Shown here: positions 33,761 through 42,896 of the stretch, piece by piece
Position numbering within the stretch: position 1 is the stretch's first letter
Layout of the letters: every line of letters starts with the position of its first letter
Origin: Paenibacillus silvisoli
GTDB lineage: Bacteria > Bacillota > Bacilli > Paenibacillales > Paenibacillaceae
Reading direction: 5' to 3'
Length of the DNA: 64,000 nt
Assembly (NCBI RefSeq): GCF_030866765.1
Contig: NZ_CP133017.1
Span: forward strand, 3,392,001-3,456,000
Made by a program: the position numbers and the translations under genes
Notes under the pieces: generated by a model
What the model was told of the DNA's origin: nothing
Databases searched by the model: none
Seen by the model: only the letters and a program-made list of their open reading frames with translations

Positions 33761-34236
33761 TGTGCGTTTTGGCACGACAAAAAGATAGCGACATACAACA
33801 AAAAAAAGCTTGATTTCTCAAGCTTTCAAGTGTTCAGATATGTCCCTACATTTGTGTCCTTGGACATTTTTCATCGTGGCGGGCATCATTTGGACAGACC
33901 AACTTATTCCCTCGGATAATTCATGCTCATTATATCCATGAAAGGAACCTTGTCCAATCCGTCTGCCGTATTTACATGGACCTTACCCGTCCTGGAATCC
34001 ATTGCTATGATTTGTCCTCGCACGCTCTCTTCTCTTCCCCAAACGGTCAGCAGAATCACGGATTCCTCCTGAAAGGCTTCCACTAACTGATTTCCTATCT
34101 CCTCCAGAACAAATTCGTCTCTGGTAGGTCTCTTCGGTACTTTCGCTTTAGCCACATTCGTCACGCCTTCGCTTAATATCTTGAAGCTCTATCATAATAT
34201 GAACAGCATGATTGGGAAATAGTAATTATCTTAGAT
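33761..34236. repeat. First copy of a 0.48-kb unit with a family 3 end and a YolD-like gene
   Basis: It begins TGTGCGTTTTGGCACGACAAAAAGATAG. A hairpin AAAAGCTTGA/TCAAGCTTTT is followed by ATGTCCCTACATTTGTGTC and CTTGGACA (terminus 33866; TGTCCAAGGACACAAA on the minus strand), then the YolD-like gene. The unit recurs at 47775-48273. Confidence 0.85.
33904..34164 (-). CDS. YolD-like protein, copy 1
   Basis: An 86-residue protein: a basic start (AKVPKRPTRDEFVLEEIG), a helix (NQLVEAFQEE) and a C-terminal beta module (ILLTVWGREESVRGQIIAM and VPFMDIMSM) that fits the YolD-like domain, whose members often accompany UvrX-type Y-family polymerases. GTG start at 34164 with only a weak ribosome binding site. 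The copy at 47940 differs at a few residues. Confidence 0.65.
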   Translation of the reverse strand: MTNVAKAKVPKRPTRDEFVLEEIGNQLVEAFQEESVILLTVWGREESVRGQIIAMDSRTGKVHVNTADGLDKVPFMDIMSMNYPRE

Positions 34237-34275
34237 CGCGGATCTCCGGCGGACGGGGACTCAGCTTCTAAATAG

Positions 34276-34339
34276 AAAAAAGCTTGATTTCTCAAGCTTT
34301 TTCATGTATTAAAGTACTTGTCCTAATACGTATCCGACA
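34276..34339. repeat. Hairpin with a degenerate end
   Basis: AAAAAAGCTTGA/TCAAGCTTTTT hairpin, then AAGTACTTGTC and, ten bases on, ATCCGACA. It looks like a family 2 site and its 8-mer separated by a short insertion; it may also terminate the gene ending at 34359. Confidence 0.5.
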
Positions 34340-34358
34340 GGCTTCAATTTTCGATTTT

Positions 34359-35285
34359 TTAGGCTTCGTCTTTCCCTCTCATGCCTCCAAGAAAAATGCT
34401 GTACCCATCCAGGTCCACAATTCGCGCGTTGATAGAGTCCCATTCATCTCCGTGAAATTCAATCGGTTCCGTTCCGATTGTACCGCCCTTGGCTCTAACT
34501 TCTTCAACGATAAGCCTCACATCATCCCACGGCACATGAACAAAAGTATCCCACGGTTGATCAGGGCCTTCCCACAAACCTTCAACGCCTCTAACTTTAG
34601 CGGACATCGCATTCGGATGCACATCTTGTGGAGATACAGCCTGCAGTAAAAACACTTCCATTACAGGATACGGCACGTTTGGATCTCCCCGTCTGGCATA
34701 CCCGGAGTCATTCACCTCGTCGCATCCCAACACGTTCTTGTACCAGTCCAGCGACTTCTTCAAATCGGAAACAAGGCGTACTTGGATTGTCTTAATAAAC
34801 TTCTCTTCTAGCTGGCGCGAAGTCGGTTCGTCCGTCTGCAACCGATTGGCGCTCAAAACGATGTTATATCCGTCATAATCGGCAATATGCGCTTTCTTAT
34901 GAAGCCAGCCTTCGTGCGCGTATTCATAAGGCTCTACCGTAATTTTACCGCCTCTGCTGCGTACTTCCTCGACGATGTATGCCAGGTTATCCCACGCAAC
35001 CTCAACCAAGGAATCACAGCCATACTCCGAGCGTGCCGCTTCCTCCGGTTCATCCTCGTGCTTCTGTGCTACTGCGTTCGGGCGAATATCGTCCGGCGAA
35101 GCGGCTGTGATGACAATAAGCCCCATGCCTCCCCCATCTCCCCGGGTTGCATGTCCATATCCGCTGATGTCGTGACATTGCAGCACATTGCGATACCATT
35201 CCTGAGACTTTCTAACATCGGATACTAAACGTACAGGGAATGTTAATCCAAATTCGCCTCTTCTGATCGATTCGTTTGAGGTCAA
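34359..35285 (-). CDS. Two-domain glyoxalase/bleomycin-resistance (VOC) protein
   Basis: A 308-residue protein made of two VOC domains (about residues 12-140 and 165-300). Each opens with a strand-helix like RLVSDVRKSQEWYRNVLQC / RLVSDLKKSLDWYKNVLGC and ends with a metal-ligand Asp or Glu strand (ADYDGYNIVLSA and VDLDGYSIFLGG). Reaction unknown: glyoxalases, dioxygenases and antibiotic-binding proteins share the fold. TTG 35285 is the likely start (AAAGGAG at eight bases). Its promoter carries the same LexA-type box as the gene at 26511. Confidence 0.85.
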   Translation of the reverse strand: MTSNESIRRGEFGLTFPVRLVSDVRKSQEWYRNVLQCHDISGYGHATRGDGGGMGLIVITAASPDDIRPNAVAQKHEDEPEEAARSEYGCDSLVEVAWDNLAYIVEEVRSRGGKITVEPYEYAHEGWLHKKAHIADYDGYNIVLSANRLQTDEPTSRQLEEKFIKTIQVRLVSDLKKSLDWYKNVLGCDEVNDSGYARRGDPNVPYPVMEVFLLQAVSPQDVHPNAMSAKVRGVEGLWEGPDQPWDTFVHVPWDDVRLIVEEVRAKGGTIGTEPIEFHGDEWDSINARIVDLDGYSIFLGGMRGKDEA

Positions 35286-35409
35286 AATGACAGCTCCTTT
35301 TTATACTCTTTTTATTAGTTCACTTTAATAATCAGGAAGTAGAACGTAAAAGATAAGCAAGCTCTTTACTCAAAGGAACAACGACCTTATTTGGGTATGG
35401 TCCCCTTTC

Positions 35410-35438
35410 AGTATAGAGAACATTTGTTCTATTGTAAA
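35410..35438 (-). promoter_or_regulatory. Promoter with LexA-type box before the VOC gene
   Basis: On the minus strand: TTTACA, 17 bp, TATACT, with AGAACAAATGTTCT (35417-35430) in the spacer, in the same register as at 27797-27825. Confidence 0.75.
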
Positions 35439-35544
35439 GTATTTCCTTCTAGTCTATTTTCTCTTTGAACGCAGACTTGTCCATCCCGTCAACACTTTCA
35501 TCTTTGGAGGATTTGGGTCGCTGTTCTATTCCCTGTTTTCATTA

Positions 35545-35578
35545 AAAAGCGCTGCCAAATTAACTTGGCAGCGCTTTT
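35545..35578. terminator. Bidirectional terminator
   Basis: Perfect arms AAAAGCGCTGCCAA / TTGGCAGCGCTTTT with a six-base loop, downstream of the lipoprotein gene. Confidence 0.9.
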
Positions 35579-35617
35579 AAAATCTTAGTTTTGCAACATA
35601 TTTCATCGATATGCGAT

Positions 35618-36322
35618 CTAATACCATACGATGTCTTCGAACATTTTTACCACGCGAGGAACGAATCCCTCTTCATAAACTGCCGGATACTGAACGATCG
35701 CATAATAGACCCGCTCGGCGTGCTGGAAGACGGAGACGGTACCCAACACGGTTTCTCCTCCCTCGCTCTTGCCGGCAAAATCGAACTCGTTCTCCGACCA
35801 TTCAAAGCGCTTGGGGCTTGGCTCCATTCGCTGCTCGATCTCGAAACCGCCGCTCTTCAAAATCTGCTCCGCGAGCTCCGTCAGTTCCTTGATCGACATC
35901 TTCGTTCCGGCGCTCTTGGAGAAGAGCTGCACCTTGGCTTCTACGTTCTTCTGCTCGGCGAAATTCGCATAAACGAGCATCGTTTCTCCTTCTTCGGAGC
36001 TGATTTCTTCTACAACCAGGTCATTCGCAATATACGTCGAGAATCCCAGCGCGGGGCTGTCATGCAGCGTAAATTGGAATGATTCTTCCATGCCTTCCAG
36101 TTCGATCGTATCGGTTTTCGTTGCCGGTAGGTTCACCGAATGATCTGGCGTAGTCGTAGGGTCAGCTGGCTGCTGATCGTCATTCGGTATGGATGAATTC
36201 GAATTATCGGATGCCGATGTCTTCGTATCGTTCACTTCCATGCTCCCGTTTCGATCTGCGGAACACGCGCTGACCGCTGCAAGCAGTAAGATTGTGGCCA
36301 TGAGCGCTATCACCTTTCTCAT
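35618..36322 (-). CDS. Putative lipoprotein, function unknown
   Basis: A 234-residue protein with a lipoprotein signal (MRKVIALMATILLLAAVSAC, lipobox AVSAC at residues 16-20), a Ser/Asp/Thr-rich linker to about residue 65, then one compact mixed domain of about 165 residues with LEGMEESFQFTLHDSPALGF and a Trp/Glu-rich end. No enzyme motif seen. The domain resembles the surface DUFs of Bacillota that are anchored outside the membrane; no partner gene is evident. Confidence 0.75.
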   Translation of the reverse strand: MRKVIALMATILLLAAVSACSADRNGSMEVNDTKTSASDNSNSSIPNDDQQPADPTTTPDHSVNLPATKTDTIELEGMEESFQFTLHDSPALGFSTYIANDLVVEEISSEEGETMLVYANFAEQKNVEAKVQLFSKSAGTKMSIKELTELAEQILKSGGFEIEQRMEPSPKRFEWSENEFDFAGKSEGGETVLGTVSVFQHAERVYYAIVQYPAVYEEGFVPRVVKMFEDIVWY

Positions 36323-36555
36323 ATGTCACCATCCTTGAAAAGCGTTATGCCCCTGAGACGATATTGATTGCAGATATGTTGCACTCTGCATCGCAGAATA
36401 ATCGTGCTATTGTCGATCTCGCATGCCACCTAGAGCGAAGTAATGATTATATCAGAGCCATGACGATTTATCGTGTGCGGTTTACTGTACTGACCTATCG
36501 ATACCGGCAACCGGCTCTTCGAGCAATGGCAAATTGTACTCCGCAATGTCCAAGG

Positions 36556-37038
36556 TTATATGTTTTTATCGCTTTCGTTGTCTTGACGGTCTCGGTTCTG
36601 GATGCCATATCCGATTTTCTTGAGCAAATCGATAAGATGATACTTCTCTTCATCCGTAACAAAGGACAGATTGCTGGTGATTGTCTGCACGTGTTGAGGG
36701 AATATAGCATCAAAGTAGCTTCGTCCTTCCTCGGTCAACGCGACATTGGTTTTACGCCGGTCACCAGGAATCGGAAGCCGCTCCACGTATCCCTTCTTCT
36801 CCAGCTTATCGACCACATACGTGATGCTGCCGCTCGGTATGGAGAAGGTTTCGCTTATTTTCTGGATGGGATGCGGACCCCTGTTGTATAGAAACTCGAT
36901 AATTTGGAAGGTTTCTATATCTAGGCCATACTTCGCGATATCCCGTTCCAAGCTTCCGAACAGCGTGTTCACCATGTTTCTCATGACCCGAATGAGCCTT
37001 AAATCGAGATCTGCACCTTCAGCATTAGGTTCAATCAT
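36556..37038 (-). CDS. MarR-family transcriptional regulator
   Basis: A 160-residue winged-helix repressor: TFQIIEFLYNRGPHPIQKIS, the reading helix SIPSGSITYVVDKLEKKGYV and the wing PGDRRKTNVALTEEG. AAGGTGGG precedes the ATG. It follows the pirin gene by 12 bases in one operon; MarR-pirin pairs of this type usually respond to phenolic or oxidative signals, so it probably controls the pirin gene. Confidence 0.9.
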   Translation of the reverse strand: MIEPNAEGADLDLRLIRVMRNMVNTLFGSLERDIAKYGLDIETFQIIEFLYNRGPHPIQKISETFSIPSGSITYVVDKLEKKGYVERLPIPGDRRKTNVALTEEGRSYFDAIFPQHVQTITSNLSFVTDEEKYHLIDLLKKIGYGIQNRDRQDNESDKNI

Positions 37039-37050
37039 ATCTTACCCACC

Positions 37051-37821
37051 TTATCTTGCTTTTTTATACAAAGGATATTCGACTTCGGTAGGAACTTCAA
37101 TTAGAAAAATGCGAAGCTTCTCTCTTTCAGGGCGAATGCTGATTTCTACCTCTTGCTCGCTTTGAACGATCGCGAAGTCTTTATGTTCGAATACGACGGG
37201 CTCTTGTCCGAATGACATGAAGGAACCGCCATCACCTCTAATCGCCAGTGCTGCAAGCGTCCGGTTGGGCATAACGCGGTGGGTAAAGGATGCCTCCGGC
37301 TCAATTTCGACATCAAACATTCGCGCATCCGCTATCAGTTGGACGGGCGAACCTTCTCCTAGTATCGTCTTTATGGATACGCCATCCTGGCGGGACTGAG
37401 GAAACTGTTCATGTTTGAACAGCGAATAGGTTGGTTTACGTCTTACGGCATCATTCAAGTACGGCTCCAGCCAAATTTGAAAACTCTCGAAGCCGGCTTC
37501 AACGCTTTCGGCATGCTGAAGTCCTGAACCGGCTTGCATGAGCTGTATATCTCCGGCTTCCAGGTAGCTTTCGGTGCCGAGCGTGTCTCTGTGAAGACCT
37601 TTGCCTCGAATGCCGTACGATAGGATTTCAAACCCTTGATGAGGATGGAACCCGATCCCTCCGGCCGACTCCGCATGACCCCAAGCCCAATAGAATAGAG
37701 GTCCGAGCCGAACGGTAACAGCGCCTTGTCCGGAGAACCCGATCGGTTTCTGCGCGTATATGTTACCGCCGTCGAAGGATTCTTTTCCTTGAAATTCAGG
37801 GCCTAAGATTTGAATGTTCAT
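37051..37821 (-). CDS. Pirin-family (bicupin) protein
   Basis: A 256-residue pirin: the N-terminal cupin has the His ligands in GGIGFHPHQGFEILSYGIRG and HAESV with Glu (LQHAESVEAG), the C-terminal cupin is degenerate. Pirins are Fe-binding proteins; some oxidise quercetin, others act as redox switches. The ATG at 37821 follows AAAGGAG; upstream in-frame codons are not supported. Confidence 0.9.
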   Translation of the reverse strand: MNIQILGPEFQGKESFDGGNIYAQKPIGFSGQGAVTVRLGPLFYWAWGHAESAGGIGFHPHQGFEILSYGIRGKGLHRDTLGTESYLEAGDIQLMQAGSGLQHAESVEAGFESFQIWLEPYLNDAVRRKPTYSLFKHEQFPQSRQDGVSIKTILGEGSPVQLIADARMFDVEIEPEASFTHRVMPNRTLAALAIRGDGGSFMSFGQEPVVFEHKDFAIVQSEQEVEISIRPEREKLRIFLIEVPTEVEYPLYKKAR

Positions 37822-37948
37822 GTTGAATTGCTCCTTTCTTATTGTGCGTGCTTGTATGACTTGGTACACGAGTCTTCTATAAATATTTATCCTAACATTA
37901 GTTATTATAATTTTAGGGTAAATTGTTGTCAACGGTAATGGAATAAAA

Positions 37949-37975
37949 AAAGCCGCGATTTACGCGACCTTTAAC
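37949..37975. terminator. AAAAGCCGCG-type hairpin
   Basis: AAAAAAAGCCGCGATTTACGCGACCTTT, the hairpin that elsewhere precedes family 2 sites, here without a site. It lies just beyond the pseudogene ending at 38009. Confidence 0.55.
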
Positions 37976-38008
37976 ATGGAGTAGAGCACTTCTTCATCGT
38001 GCTTAGTT

Positions 38009-38811
38009 TTATTTGGACACAATCCCATAAATCTCGTTAACTGGCAGCGCAGCGAAACGACTGCTTTGATCCACACGATCATAGATGTAGATGCCGGCTT
38101 GTTCATGTCCCCCCTTTTTCCAGCGTGACCGACTGTTCCCGATCCCGATTTGCACACCGTCACAGCAGAGTCCTCGCGGATACCCTGAAGTTTTGAATAC
38201 CACTTCATATCCATGCTTGACTTCACTTGTGTAAGAAGAACAGTACAACAGCTTTTCATCTAGTAAACATACGCTATGGGGATGATGGATAGCCTGCGGA
38301 AAATGGTCTCGGGCAAACTTCAATGAAGTCAGCGAAAACTCCTTTATGCCCCCTGAGGCCAATCGTTCTGATCGCGCCAAAAGCTGTCAAATGAAAACAT
38401 GGAAATTAACAAACGATCGCCAACAATAAAGAGGTCATTCATATGCAAGACATCCCTCTCTTCATGAAAAAGCCGGATTTCCCTCACCTTCTCTAAATCC
38501 GGCAAACGAAAAATACCGATCGTATTGCGATGCGTTTCAACCACATAGGCGAAATCACCTCCGACCGCAACCCCGTGGTAATCAAGCAGAGGTCTTCCGC
38601 CAGCCCTGATCACCCGAAATTTGTTGTCCAGCAACATGAGCCCTGCGCTGGTTGTAGCGAGAACATAATACTCGTTATATTTTGCTATCCCTCTACAGTT
38701 TTCGTCCAGCAACTTCTCGGATTCGCCGGTTTGAGGATTAAATTCGAGCAGACCTCCCAATTCATTGCAGCATGTAACCAGCCATGACTTGTCCGACACA
38801 TACAACACCAC
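38009..38811 (-). pseudogene. Frameshifted beta-propeller-like conserved protein
   Basis: The frame from ATG 38811 (KSWLVTCCNELGGLLEFNP, then repeats such as YVVETHRNTIGIFRLPDLEKV) stops at 38344. The natural continuation, GGIKEFSLTSLKFARDHFP, is in the next frame to 38009. Adding one G to the five-G run at about 38348-38353 restores one protein of about 267 residues. The repeated strand pattern suggests a propeller-type sensor or a DUF4915-like family; the exact family is unsure. Confidence 0.7.
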
Positions 38812-39174
38812 CTAGCACTTCGGCAATAGAATATATTTCCAAAGTAGTTATCTTACAAGATATGCATCTTTTCATAGATCGTTAACATGTTAGGCCATCC
38901 CGCAGAGAAAAGCCGCAACCACGCGGCTTCTAAAGCATGTATGAAAGAAGAACCGCTCTGTTAGGGCGGTTCTTCGAGCTAATGTTCCCCGCTTAAACTC
39001 CTAAATCGAACTACTGGAATGCGAACATGATTTCCAACCTGCTCGTCAACTTTCGCAACTTGTATTCAATCCACTTTCTTATGCAGAGGGCGGCAAACAA
39101 GGAAACAACTATTCGTTGAACCGGCTTGCTTGCGCCAAATTAAGATTATTTGATTCTGCCGCCATAATCTTAAC
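38812..39174. other. Intergenic stretch with two hairpins
   Basis: 38911-38938 has an AAAAGCCGC/GCGGCTT hairpin and AAGCATGTATG, a truncated family 2 end. 38947-38976 has AAGAACCGCTCT / AGGGCGGTTCTT, a likely terminator for the MFS pseudogene. A plus-strand frame at about 39040-39150 looks protein-like but is unrecognised and interrupted. Confidence 0.5.
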
Positions 39175-40638
39175 TTACTCTCCTCTTGGAGACAACCGTC
39201 TAGCCCCTGCGCTGCGGCGTGCTGCGATCACTTTATCCCCCGGCAGCAGGAAGATCAAGACTGCAGCGAGCGAAGCCGTCAGGAATATGACCGAGCCCCA
39301 GATCGAGATCGAGATCGCATGGGCAAAAGACGCGGTCGAAGGAGCTGCCCCCCGGTTCACCGCTTCGAAGACGGAGATCAGAACCGCGAGTCCGAGCGAC
39401 GCGCCTGTCTGATGAGCGACGTTGACGAGCCCCGACGCCGCTCCTGCATCCTTGGCGTCCACGCCTGACAAGCCTAATGTCGTAAACGGCTGGAAGATCA
39501 TACCGGCACCGCCACCCATGACGATCAACGGGAAGAACAGATCTGGGAAGAAGCTCGAATCCGCCGAAATAAAGCTGAGCCAGCTCGTTCCGGCAATCGC
39601 GATTCCCAACCCGGCGATGAGTACTTTCGCGTTTCCGAATCTTGTTACGAGCGATGGCATGGCATACATCATCGCGAACTGAACGACCGTGAAGGGCATA
39701 ATCGCGAATCCGGCTTCTAACGCATCGAAATGCAATACGTGCTGCAAGAATTGCGGAATGAAGAAGAAGATCGGATAATTTCCGCACAAGAGCAATAACC
39801 TACCCAAATAAGCTCCGGATCGCATTCGGCTCGCGAACAGTCGAAGCGGCGTGATCGGTTCTTTCGCTCGTGCTTCAATCCACACGAAAGCCGCCAGCGA
39901 GATCACGCCCAAAGCAAGCGAGCCCCAAACTTCCGGTGCATTCCATCCGTCAGACGCAGCCTTAACGAAGCCGAACGCCAGCGCCGACATGGCGATTACC
40001 GATGTCATGGCACCAAAGATATCCAGACGGCCTGCTTTCACCTCCGTCTCCCGCATATATCGGGGCACCATAACGAGGAGCGCAACGCCAATCGGAATGT
40101 TGAGGAACATTCCGGCGCGCCAAGAGATCACATCCGTCAATTACCCGCCGATGATCAGGCCGACGCTGCCGCCGGCTCCTGTTGCGGCACTATAAACGGC
40201 GATCGCCTTCGTCCGTTCCTTCGCTTCCGAGAAGCTGACGGACAACAAGGCTAATGCCGACGGCGTCGCCATCGCTGCCGCCAATCCTTGCAAAGCGCGA
40301 GCCGCAAGCAGGAGCGGAGCGGACGGTGCCATGCCAGCCAGTATCGAGGCCAGCGAGAACAAGGCGATCCCTGTGCTGAATATTTTTCTCCTTCCTAGGA
40401 TGTCCCCAGCTCGGGCACCTAACAACAAGAAGCCTCCGAAGGCTAAAATATAAGCATTCTGCACCCAAGTCAAAGCAGCAGTCGACAGATGCAGCGTGCG
40501 GCCGATTTCGGGCAATGCGGTAACCAAGACGGAACTGTCGAGCACCATCATCAACTGACAGGCGACGATCATCGTCAAAATGATTCGTTTCGAGTGTTCG
40601 CTCAAGAGGATAACCTCCCTTTCATGTTCTACGGTCAT
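39175..40638 (-). pseudogene. DHA2-type MFS drug exporter with an in-frame stop
   Basis: A 14-helix major facilitator: the first half has MMVLDSSVLVTALPEIGRTL and GARAGDILGRRKIFSTGIAL (motif A), then GLIIGG is followed by TAA at 40141-40143. The same frame continues without shift as LTDVISWRAGMFLNIPIGVA, the normal sequence after GGLL in this family, to 39175. A single TTA-to-TAA change is likely. It diverges from an AraC regulator, which probably controlled it. Confidence 0.85.
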
Positions 40639-40791
40639 TATGACGCGAAACGATGACGGGAAGTAGTTCGTTCCTGCTTAATAATTGCTCGATCCTGCAA
40701 ACCGAATTCACAAGGCTTCGATAAACGGGTTGGCGATCTCAGAAGAAAGGGCGTATAATTGGAGAGGTACAATGGATAAGGGGGCTTTCCC

Positions 40792-41709
40792 ATGCATACG
40801 AAATTGGATCAATTGTTGACAATGGCAGCTTCCCTTCATCTTGCGGAGGGCCGTACGGAGACGTCAGTCCCTTTCTTCTCACTGGTCCGGCGCAGTCAGC
40901 CGACCGCAATCGTGCCCGGCGTCCTCACTCCCTCCTTTTGCCTAATTCTACAAGGGGCTAAGAAGCTTCATCTCGGTCAGGATACGATCTATTATGGCCC
41001 GGGCGACTATTTGGTTTCGCTAATTGATATACCGGCCTCCGGCCAAGTCGTCGGCGCTACGCCGCAATCGCCATATATCGGCTTGCGAATTGACTTAACG
41101 GCGGAAGAAATTGCTTCAGTCATGACGGATTCCGGCATCGGCGTGAAGCCGATCGACAGCAAGCTGGGTCCTGGCGCCTACGTTGGTAAATCCGATGAGC
41201 ATTTGCAGCTTCTGTTCATCCGGCTGTTGGAGCTGCGAGGCAAGCCTGAAGCGGAAATCCGGTTCCTCTCTTCGCTGATCAAGCGCGAGATGATTTTCCG
41301 CTTGCTTACGGGAGATCACGGGCACTTGTTTGTCCAGCGCGTATTCATGGAACAGCAGGACGAGGGGATCAATAAAGCCATCGAATGGATCAAGGAAAAT
41401 TACAATAGAACATTCACGATCGAAGAAGTCGCGAAATCGTCCAAAATGAGCGTCTCCGGACTTCATCACAAATTCAAGGCTGTCACGACGATGGCTCCCC
41501 AGCAATATCAGAAACAGCTTCGTCTCCAGGAGGCGAGGCGTCTCATGCTGAGCGGCTCCGCGAACGCGACCACCGCCGCGCTGGAGGTCGGATACGAGAG
41601 TCCGGCCCAATTCAATCGGGAATACCGCCGGCTCTTCGGACTCCCTCCGCTCCAAGATATTAAAGCTTTCCACAGAAAGCCAATACCGGAAACGTTCGAG
41701 ACCAGCTAA
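40792..41709 (+). CDS. AraC-family transcriptional regulator
   Basis: A 305-residue regulator: an N-terminal AraC-type sensor of the PF06719 kind (CLILQGAKKLHLGQDTIYY, YLVSLIDIPASGQV) and a C-terminal pair of helix-turn-helices (TIEEVAKSSKMSVSGLHHKF and ATTAALEVGYESPAQFNREY). It is divergent from the MFS pseudogene and ends at a shared terminator. Confidence 0.9.
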   Translation: MHTKLDQLLTMAASLHLAEGRTETSVPFFSLVRRSQPTAIVPGVLTPSFCLILQGAKKLHLGQDTIYYGPGDYLVSLIDIPASGQVVGATPQSPYIGLRIDLTAEEIASVMTDSGIGVKPIDSKLGPGAYVGKSDEHLQLLFIRLLELRGKPEAEIRFLSSLIKREMIFRLLTGDHGHLFVQRVFMEQQDEGINKAIEWIKENYNRTFTIEEVAKSSKMSVSGLHHKFKAVTTMAPQQYQKQLRLQEARRLMLSGSANATTAALEVGYESPAQFNREYRRLFGLPPLQDIKAFHRKPIPETFETS

Positions 41710-41755
41710 GGACCTCCATATCCAGCGGCTTCCAAAAGCTCGCGCGCATATGAAA

Positions 41756-41784
41756 AACCGCCAGGGCATATTGCCTTGGCGGTT
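41756..41784. terminator. Bidirectional terminator between convergent genes
   Basis: AACCGCCAGGGCA / TGCCTTGGCGGTT, with A and T runs on both sides. Confidence 0.85.
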
Positions 41785-41817
41785 ATTACCATCTCCCCTA
41801 GCGTGCTTTTAAAATCA

Positions 41818-42477
41818 TTACGAGAATCGATACGTCCAGAATCGTTCCGTTCCGAAGCGCGCCTCGATTTCCGCATCCGATAATTTCTTGCTGCCTAACA
41901 ATTCGGCAGCTTGGAACTGAGACTTATGGGCTTGAATCGATGCCATCTTCTGTTTGAGATAGCCTTTAACGTCTATAATGATATCGGGCTTGCCGATCTC
42001 TTGTTCGTGCTTGTCCGCGAATGCCATACAATGTACGGTCGGCCTCTGTTCGGCAGGCATTCTGCCGATCGTTCGGATGACTGCCGCCCCGCATGCGTTG
42101 TGATCGGGATGAACGCTCAGCGTCGGATGGAACGTAATGACGAGCGACGGATTCAGTTCTTTCATGAGCGCTTCGATGGATCCGTCTAACTTCGCTTTAT
42201 CCTCGAATTCGATCATTTTATCGTGAAATCCAAGCATTCTGAGATCCCGGATGCCAATGGCACGGCAAGAAGCCTCCAGTTCCTGCTTGCGAATGACGGG
42301 CAAAGTGACCCTGCTCGCGAAAGGCGGTATTCCCATGTTGCGGCCCATTTCGCCTAAAGTCAAACAAGCGTAAGTAACTTCCGTTGAGCCTTGATCGAGA
42401 TGCATGGCAATCGTCCCGGACAAGCTGAACGCTTCGTCGTCCGGATGCGGAAGCACGACCAGGATGTGTCGTTCCAT
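41818..42477 (-). CDS. bshB2: Bacillithiol biosynthesis deacetylase BshB2
   Basis: A 219-residue PIG-L/LmbE deacetylase with the zinc ligands LPHPDDEAFSLSG and HPDHNACG. It removes the acetyl group from GlcNAc-malate in bacillithiol synthesis. The yojF-bshB2 order is that of Bacillus, and the protein follows yojF by 21 bases. It fits a bacillithiol-using organism. Confidence 0.9.
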   Translation of the reverse strand: MERHILVVLPHPDDEAFSLSGTIAMHLDQGSTEVTYACLTLGEMGRNMGIPPFASRVTLPVIRKQELEASCRAIGIRDLRMLGFHDKMIEFEDKAKLDGSIEALMKELNPSLVITFHPTLSVHPDHNACGAAVIRTIGRMPAEQRPTVHCMAFADKHEQEIGKPDIIIDVKGYLKQKMASIQAHKSQFQAAELLGSKKLSDAEIEARFGTERFWTYRFS

Positions 42478-42498
42478 ATAAATCTGATCCCCCTTGCC

Positions 42499-42843
42499 TT
42501 AGAATGGTTCCCGGCTCAATTGCAGCGCGACGATGAGTTTTCCCGCCGTATCGTGACCCGCAAGGATGAGCCTCTCAGAATCCGTCTCTTCATAGTGGGT
42601 AAGCCCTTCGGAATAAACCCAGCCTTGCCCCGTCTTCAAGCCGATGCGATAAGGACCGTCCCCGGAGATCGAACCGTGGGAATAACGAATAAAGGCGTTC
42701 GAGATAAAGGTCGCGGCAGGATGTTTCGAACGGTCCAGATGCGCTGCGTAAGCTCCCGTCGTCATCTCGAGATGGATATATAATTCCTGATCGATTAGGA
42801 TGTCGATCAATTGCTGGACTTTCGCTTTATCGATGAGCTGCAT
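42499..42843 (-). CDS. yojF: YojF-family protein (DUF1806)
   Basis: A 114-residue DUF1806 protein, KAKVQQLIDILIDQELYIHL, YGLK-like core (YRIGLKTGQGWVYSEGLTHY) and a C-terminal ALQLSREPF. It is always found before bshB2 in Bacillaceae-type genomes; the role is unknown but linked to bacillithiol. Confidence 0.9.
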   Translation of the reverse strand: MQLIDKAKVQQLIDILIDQELYIHLEMTTGAYAAHLDRSKHPAATFISNAFIRYSHGSISGDGPYRIGLKTGQGWVYSEGLTHYEETDSERLILAGHDTAGKLIVALQLSREPF

Positions 42844-42896
42844 GTTCGTTCCTCCCAGATCCCCGTATGAGGCATAAACTGTCCCTACTAAATGAA

